Source: Lactiplantibacillus nangangensis | GTDB taxonomy: Bacteria; Bacillota; Bacilli; Lactobacillales; Lactobacillaceae | DNA length: 64,000 bases | Direction: 5' to 3' | Assembly (NCBI RefSeq): GCF_005405065.1 | Contig: NZ_BJDI01000002.1 | Span: 1 to 64,000 of the forward strand | Shown here: in pieces, positions 61,233 to 64,000 of the stretch | How the letters are laid out: the number at the start of each line of letters is the position of its first letter | Numbering within the stretch: position 1 is the stretch's first letter | Notes under the pieces: generated by a model | What the model saw: the letters and a program-made list of their open reading frames with translations, nothing else | What the model was told of the DNA's origin: nothing | Database searches by the model: none | Position numbers and translations under genes: made by a program

Positions 61233-62303
61233 ATGAATGATATTTTACATCGAGTTAGGGTTAATCGGGGGATTGTCGTGGCGTTATTAGGGTTATTGTA
61301 TGTGTTTGCGACAATGCCGTTGATGACCTTGGCCAGTGTGGGTCTCGCTGGCGGCCTAATTGTGCGCACGTGGCTCACAAATTCACAACGGCGGGTCAAG
61401 TTGGGATTGAGTGCGGCTTATATCGGTGTGATGGTATTTCAATTAGTATTTAACGCCATGGTCTTATTTCCGATGCGGGGTTGGACGGCGTTATATTATC
61501 CCACTAAGCTAGTGGCGTTAGCGTTACTATTATTACCTTTGTTGGTGGAACGGTTTGTGATCGTGCAACATCAAGATGATTTTTATATGCCATCCGCCGC
61601 AGATGCCAGTGCCATTAGTTTTGCAGAACTACGGCGCAACCGGGATCGGGTCAAAAAGAGTCTGCGACAAATGTCAAAAATGTCGCAGAGTATGTCGATT
61701 GACCACTTAAAAACCGTTCTAAGCGATTTACCACGGCACAGTGCGACCCGCTATATCAACCATGGAACACTGACACCAGCTTATTTTGAAGATGCCACGG
61801 CCACTTTAGCTGATGAAGGCATCTATATTGTGGTTTCCAACACTGGGAGCCCTGCGAGTGAAATCATCTCGTCTTTTACTCAGAAACAGTATAACCATGT
61901 GTCGTTGGCATTTGATCATGACTTGGCGACGATTCTGAGCTACAACGGTGGCGATAATGTTTATCCACCAGGGATGAATGCCGAAAATTTGGAATTCTTT
62001 CATCAGAAGCCAGATGCGTCGGTCTTAGTCTATCGCTTGCCGGTCACCCGTTCTCAAAAGCAAGCGATGATTGACAAAATTGCCGAAATCAACCGTGAAG
62101 GCAGTGCTTATAATATGGTCGGACTGGTTGCCAAACACTCCTATCGGCCCAATATTATGTTCTGCTCACAGTTTGTCTATACGATGTTGAAATTAGCTGG
62201 CGTAGTGTATTTTGACAAAGCCCCCGGTGAAGTTCGACCAACGGATTTTATTGAACTTGATTATTATAAAAAAGTTCAATTTGATTATGAGATTACTTTT
62301 TAG
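61233..62303 (+). CDS. YiiX-like permuted papain-fold membrane protein
   Basis: About 356 residues. Four N-terminal membrane helices (GIVVALLGLLYVFATMPLMT, AGGLIVRTWL, AAYIGVMVFQLVFNAMVLF, VALALLLLPLLVERFVIV) precede a cytoplasmic linker and a C-terminal domain of the YiiX/EbsN (NlpC/P60-like, circularly permuted) group. Its catalytic His is in QKQYNHVSLAFD and its Cys in IMFCSQFVYTMLKLAG. Such domains act as amidases or lipid-modifying enzymes; the substrate is unknown. The start is taken at the ATG at 61233 (NDILHRVRV); a TTG at 61200 is also in frame, and neither has a strong ribosome site. Confidence 0.8.
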   Translation: MNDILHRVRVNRGIVVALLGLLYVFATMPLMTLASVGLAGGLIVRTWLTNSQRRVKLGLSAAYIGVMVFQLVFNAMVLFPMRGWTALYYPTKLVALALLLLPLLVERFVIVQHQDDFYMPSAADASAISFAELRRNRDRVKKSLRQMSKMSQSMSIDHLKTVLSDLPRHSATRYINHGTLTPAYFEDATATLADEGIYIVVSNTGSPASEIISSFTQKQYNHVSLAFDHDLATILSYNGGDNVYPPGMNAENLEFFHQKPDASVLVYRLPVTRSQKQAMIDKIAEINREGSAYNMVGLVAKHSYRPNIMFCSQFVYTMLKLAGVVYFDKAPGEVRPTDFIELDYYKKVQFDYEITF

Positions 62304-62331
62304 CACGTCAATTTGGTTAGGTTTTAAAATA

Positions 62332-62372
62332 GGACTCGGAAATCAGTTTAAAAATTTCCGAGCCCTTTTTTG
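62332..62372 (+). terminator. Intrinsic terminator
   Basis: GGACTCGGAAAT pairs with ATTTCCGAGCCC, then TTTTTT. The stem core is the same as in the terminator at 4249-4294. Confidence 0.85.
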
Positions 62373-62498
62373 TCGAATGGTGACAACCAACTGGGCAGAC
62401 ATTGTTTGGGTTAACTTTATGTTTTCTTTACACTTATTAGTCAATTGATTTAGACTTCGACGGTAAAGTATAAGTATCGATGATGAGGAGTGAGAAAA

Positions 62499-63401
62499 AT
62501 GACAGAAACAATCTTAAAAATACAAGACCTTGTTAAGCAGTATGCGGGCCGAACTGTGATTGATCATGTCAGCTTGGAGATAAAGCGAGGCATGATCTAC
62601 GGCTTGATTGGTGAGAATGGGGCCGGTAAGTCAACAATTATGCGACTAATTATGGGATTGACGCATTATGATCAGGGCCAGATCACCTTATTTGGTCAAC
62701 ATGATGAGCTTGGTCTCCAGGCGGGGCGGCGCAAAATTGGACAATCAATTGAAACCCCGGCGTTGTATCCAGAATTGACTGCTCGTCAGAACATGGCAGT
62801 TCAAGCGGCTAATGCGGGCGTTGGCGAGTCTGAAGTTACCGACTTACTGAGGCAAATGGGATTGAGTGATACCGGCAAAAAGTTGGTCAAAAATTTTTCT
62901 TTAGGGATGCGACAACGCTTGGCAATTGCGCAAACCTTGATTAGTCATCCGGAGTTGTTGATTTTAGATGAACCAATCAATGGATTAGATCCAGCTGGAA
63001 TTATTGAAATCCGGACCATCATTCAACGCTTGGCTTCAGAACAAGGTATCACCGTCTTGATTTCAAGTCACATTTTGGATGAATTATCACAAGTCGCAAC
63101 TGATTATGGCATCTTGCATCATGGTCAATTGATTCAAGAATTATCCCAGGCGGAATTGGCAGAAAAGACGCGCCGCTACGTTGACTTGGTCGTGGATGAT
63201 GCCAAGCAGGCGGTCGTGGTCCTTGATCAAATGGCGATCACTGATTATACAGTTAGTGATGCGCATCGCTTACAGATTTTTGCTGCGGTTTCAGTACCGG
63301 AACTCACGCGACAATTGGTTGCAGCCGATATTGCCGTTGAGCGGATTGGGATGACCAATCAGAAGTTAGAAGATTATTTTATGAGCGTAACGGAGGGGTA
63401 A
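62499..63401 (+). CDS. ABC-2 exporter ATP-binding protein
   Basis: 300-residue ATPase of the drug/bacteriocin ABC exporter type (BcrA-like). Walker A is GLIGENGAGKSTIMRL, the signature NFSLGMRQRLAIAQTL, Walker B LLILDEPINGLDPAGI and H-loop LISSHILDELSQ. SIETPALYPELTARQNM is typical of lantibiotic-immunity/bacitracin ATPases. The ATG at 62499 follows GAGGAGTGAG. The membrane partner starts 3 nt after the stop. Confidence 0.92.
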   Translation: MTETILKIQDLVKQYAGRTVIDHVSLEIKRGMIYGLIGENGAGKSTIMRLIMGLTHYDQGQITLFGQHDELGLQAGRRKIGQSIETPALYPELTARQNMAVQAANAGVGESEVTDLLRQMGLSDTGKKLVKNFSLGMRQRLAIAQTLISHPELLILDEPINGLDPAGIIEIRTIIQRLASEQGITVLISSHILDELSQVATDYGILHHGQLIQELSQAELAEKTRRYVDLVVDDAKQAVVVLDQMAITDYTVSDAHRLQIFAAVSVPELTRQLVAADIAVERIGMTNQKLEDYFMSVTEG

Positions 63402-63404
63402 GGC

Positions 63405-64000
63405 ATGTTAAACTTATTGAGAGCTGAACGTTTGAAGTTGCAAGGTGGTCGCAAATTTTGGTTGGTCGTTGGCTTAGTCATCATTTTACCGATTTTTCAA
63501 TTGTTGAATAGTCTGTCTAAGAATCACTATCAGGGTGGCTTAACGTTGCAGGTTGATCAAGTGGTCAATGGTGCCAGTGCTGTGTTGATGTCGTTGAAGA
63601 GTAACCTACTGATTTTACTCCTGTTTTGTGCCTTTATCAGTTTTTATATTGGTGAGGAATTTGAGACTGGCACGATTCGCAACCCCTTATCGCTTGGCAC
63701 GAGTCGTTTGAAGTTTTATTTGACTAAATTAGCTGTCGCACTTGGGCTTACCGCGCTGACCGTAATCGTTGTCACGGGAATGAGTATGGTAGGCTATGGC
63801 TTGGTTTTTGGTTTTGGTAAAATGGCAGGTGTCACAAGTTATGGCGTGTATTTTTGGCTAGTACTAGTGACGTTATTTAGTTTGTTGGCTGCGGGGGTTG
63901 CAGTGTATGTGGCCATCAGTTTTATGACACAGAAAATCGGGTCAGCACTCATCTGGTCATTTGTATATACGATTGGCATGGGCTTAGTACCAGGCGTTTT
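63405..64000 (+). CDS. ABC-2 exporter permease (cut by window end)
   Basis: Partial membrane subunit; the frame is open from the ATG at 63405 to the window edge (198 codons). It begins LNLLRAERLKLQGGRKFWLV, the usual N-terminus of lantibiotic-type ABC-2 permeases, with helices WLVVGLVIILPIFQLLN, LLILLLFCAFISFYIGEEFE and later VAVYVAISF. GEEFETGTIRNPLSLGTSR is a typical cytoplasmic loop after helix 2. Ribosome site CGGAGGGG overlaps the ATPase gene's end, so both are one unit. Confidence 0.88.
   Translation, partial: MLNLLRAERLKLQGGRKFWLVVGLVIILPIFQLLNSLSKNHYQGGLTLQVDQVVNGASAVLMSLKSNLLILLLFCAFISFYIGEEFETGTIRNPLSLGTSRLKFYLTKLAVALGLTALTVIVVTGMSMVGYGLVFGFGKMAGVTSYGVYFWLVLVTLFSLLAAGVAVYVAISFMTQKIGSALIWSFVYTIGMGLVPGV

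Noticed and set aside
1-64000. CRISPR arrays, prophage modules, replication origin
   Set aside because: No regularly spaced repeats, phage structural genes or DnaA-box clusters were seen.

Overview
The window is chromosomal DNA from a low-to-mid-GC Firmicute of the Lactobacillales, most likely Lactiplantibacillus (L. plantarum or a close sister species). The evidence is the SMK-box in front of metK, T-box leaders on leuS, argS and metE, PepV dipeptidase, catabolic-type acetolactate synthase, a deoxynucleoside kinase and the overall gene complement. The species call is an inference from gene content; no 16S or marker search could be run.

Layout. 1-7.0 kb: acetolactate synthase with an amino-acid permease, a divergent homocysteine S-methyltransferase, a membrane protein, and metK behind a SAM-III (SMK) riboswitch with an unusually long structured insertion. 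A block of structured intergenic repeats follows the metK terminator. 7.4-19.9 kb: DHA2 drug exporter and an alpha/beta hydrolase, an orphan bacteriocin-immunity-like gene, a YtqB-type methyltransferase whose natural start appears to be ATC, a PAP2 phosphatase, T-box-leuS (with another copy of the repeat in its leader), a lipid II flippase-like protein with a pseudouridine synthase, NAD(P)HX dehydratase, PepV and a universal stress protein. 20.0-21.6 kb: decayed DNA with an alcohol dehydrogenase remnant and a membrane-anchored flavodoxin. 21.8-26.7 kb: a five-gene glycerol-3-phosphate ABC uptake operon with a glycerophosphodiesterase. 26.8-33.5 kb: deoxynucleoside kinase, MscL, a HAD phosphatase, and an Agr-type histidine kinase/LytTR regulator pair with small exported proteins.

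33.5-39.0 kb is accessory in character. It holds a candidate small RNA with two C-rich hairpin loops, a methyltransferase gene with two in-frame TAG codons, a CPBP protease, an OhrR-like regulator, tRNA-His and tRNA-Leu, a probable IS remnant, a short Abi-type protein and two orphan immunity-like genes. 39.1-41.8 kb: an envelope operon that includes a 39-residue membrane protein, then GtrA and YisL-like proteins. 41.8-46.3 kb: a metE-yitJ methionine operon under a Met T-box.

46.8-55.2 kb is the most distinctive block: a sulfation cassette in one orientation. It contains a PAPS-type sulfotransferase with an unrecognised C-terminal half, ATP sulfurylase, APS kinase, a DHH phosphoesterase suited to recycling pAp, an exported arylsulfate sulfotransferase and a SLC13-type (sulfate) permease interrupted by one TAG. 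No APS/PAPS reductase or sulfite reductase lies in the window, so the cassette looks built for sulfate transfer rather than sulfur assimilation. 55.4-64 kb: MATE exporter, tRNA-Gly(CCC), acetyltransferase, an unrecognised protein, T-box-argS, a YiiX-like permuted papain-fold protein and the start of an ABC-2 exporter.

The methionine/SAM theme recurs (S-methylmethionine recycling, MetE/MetF, MetK) next to the sulfate-activation genes. The strongest undescribed candidates are the C-loop small RNA (33704-33837), the sulfation cassette and the covarying post-terminator repeat family.
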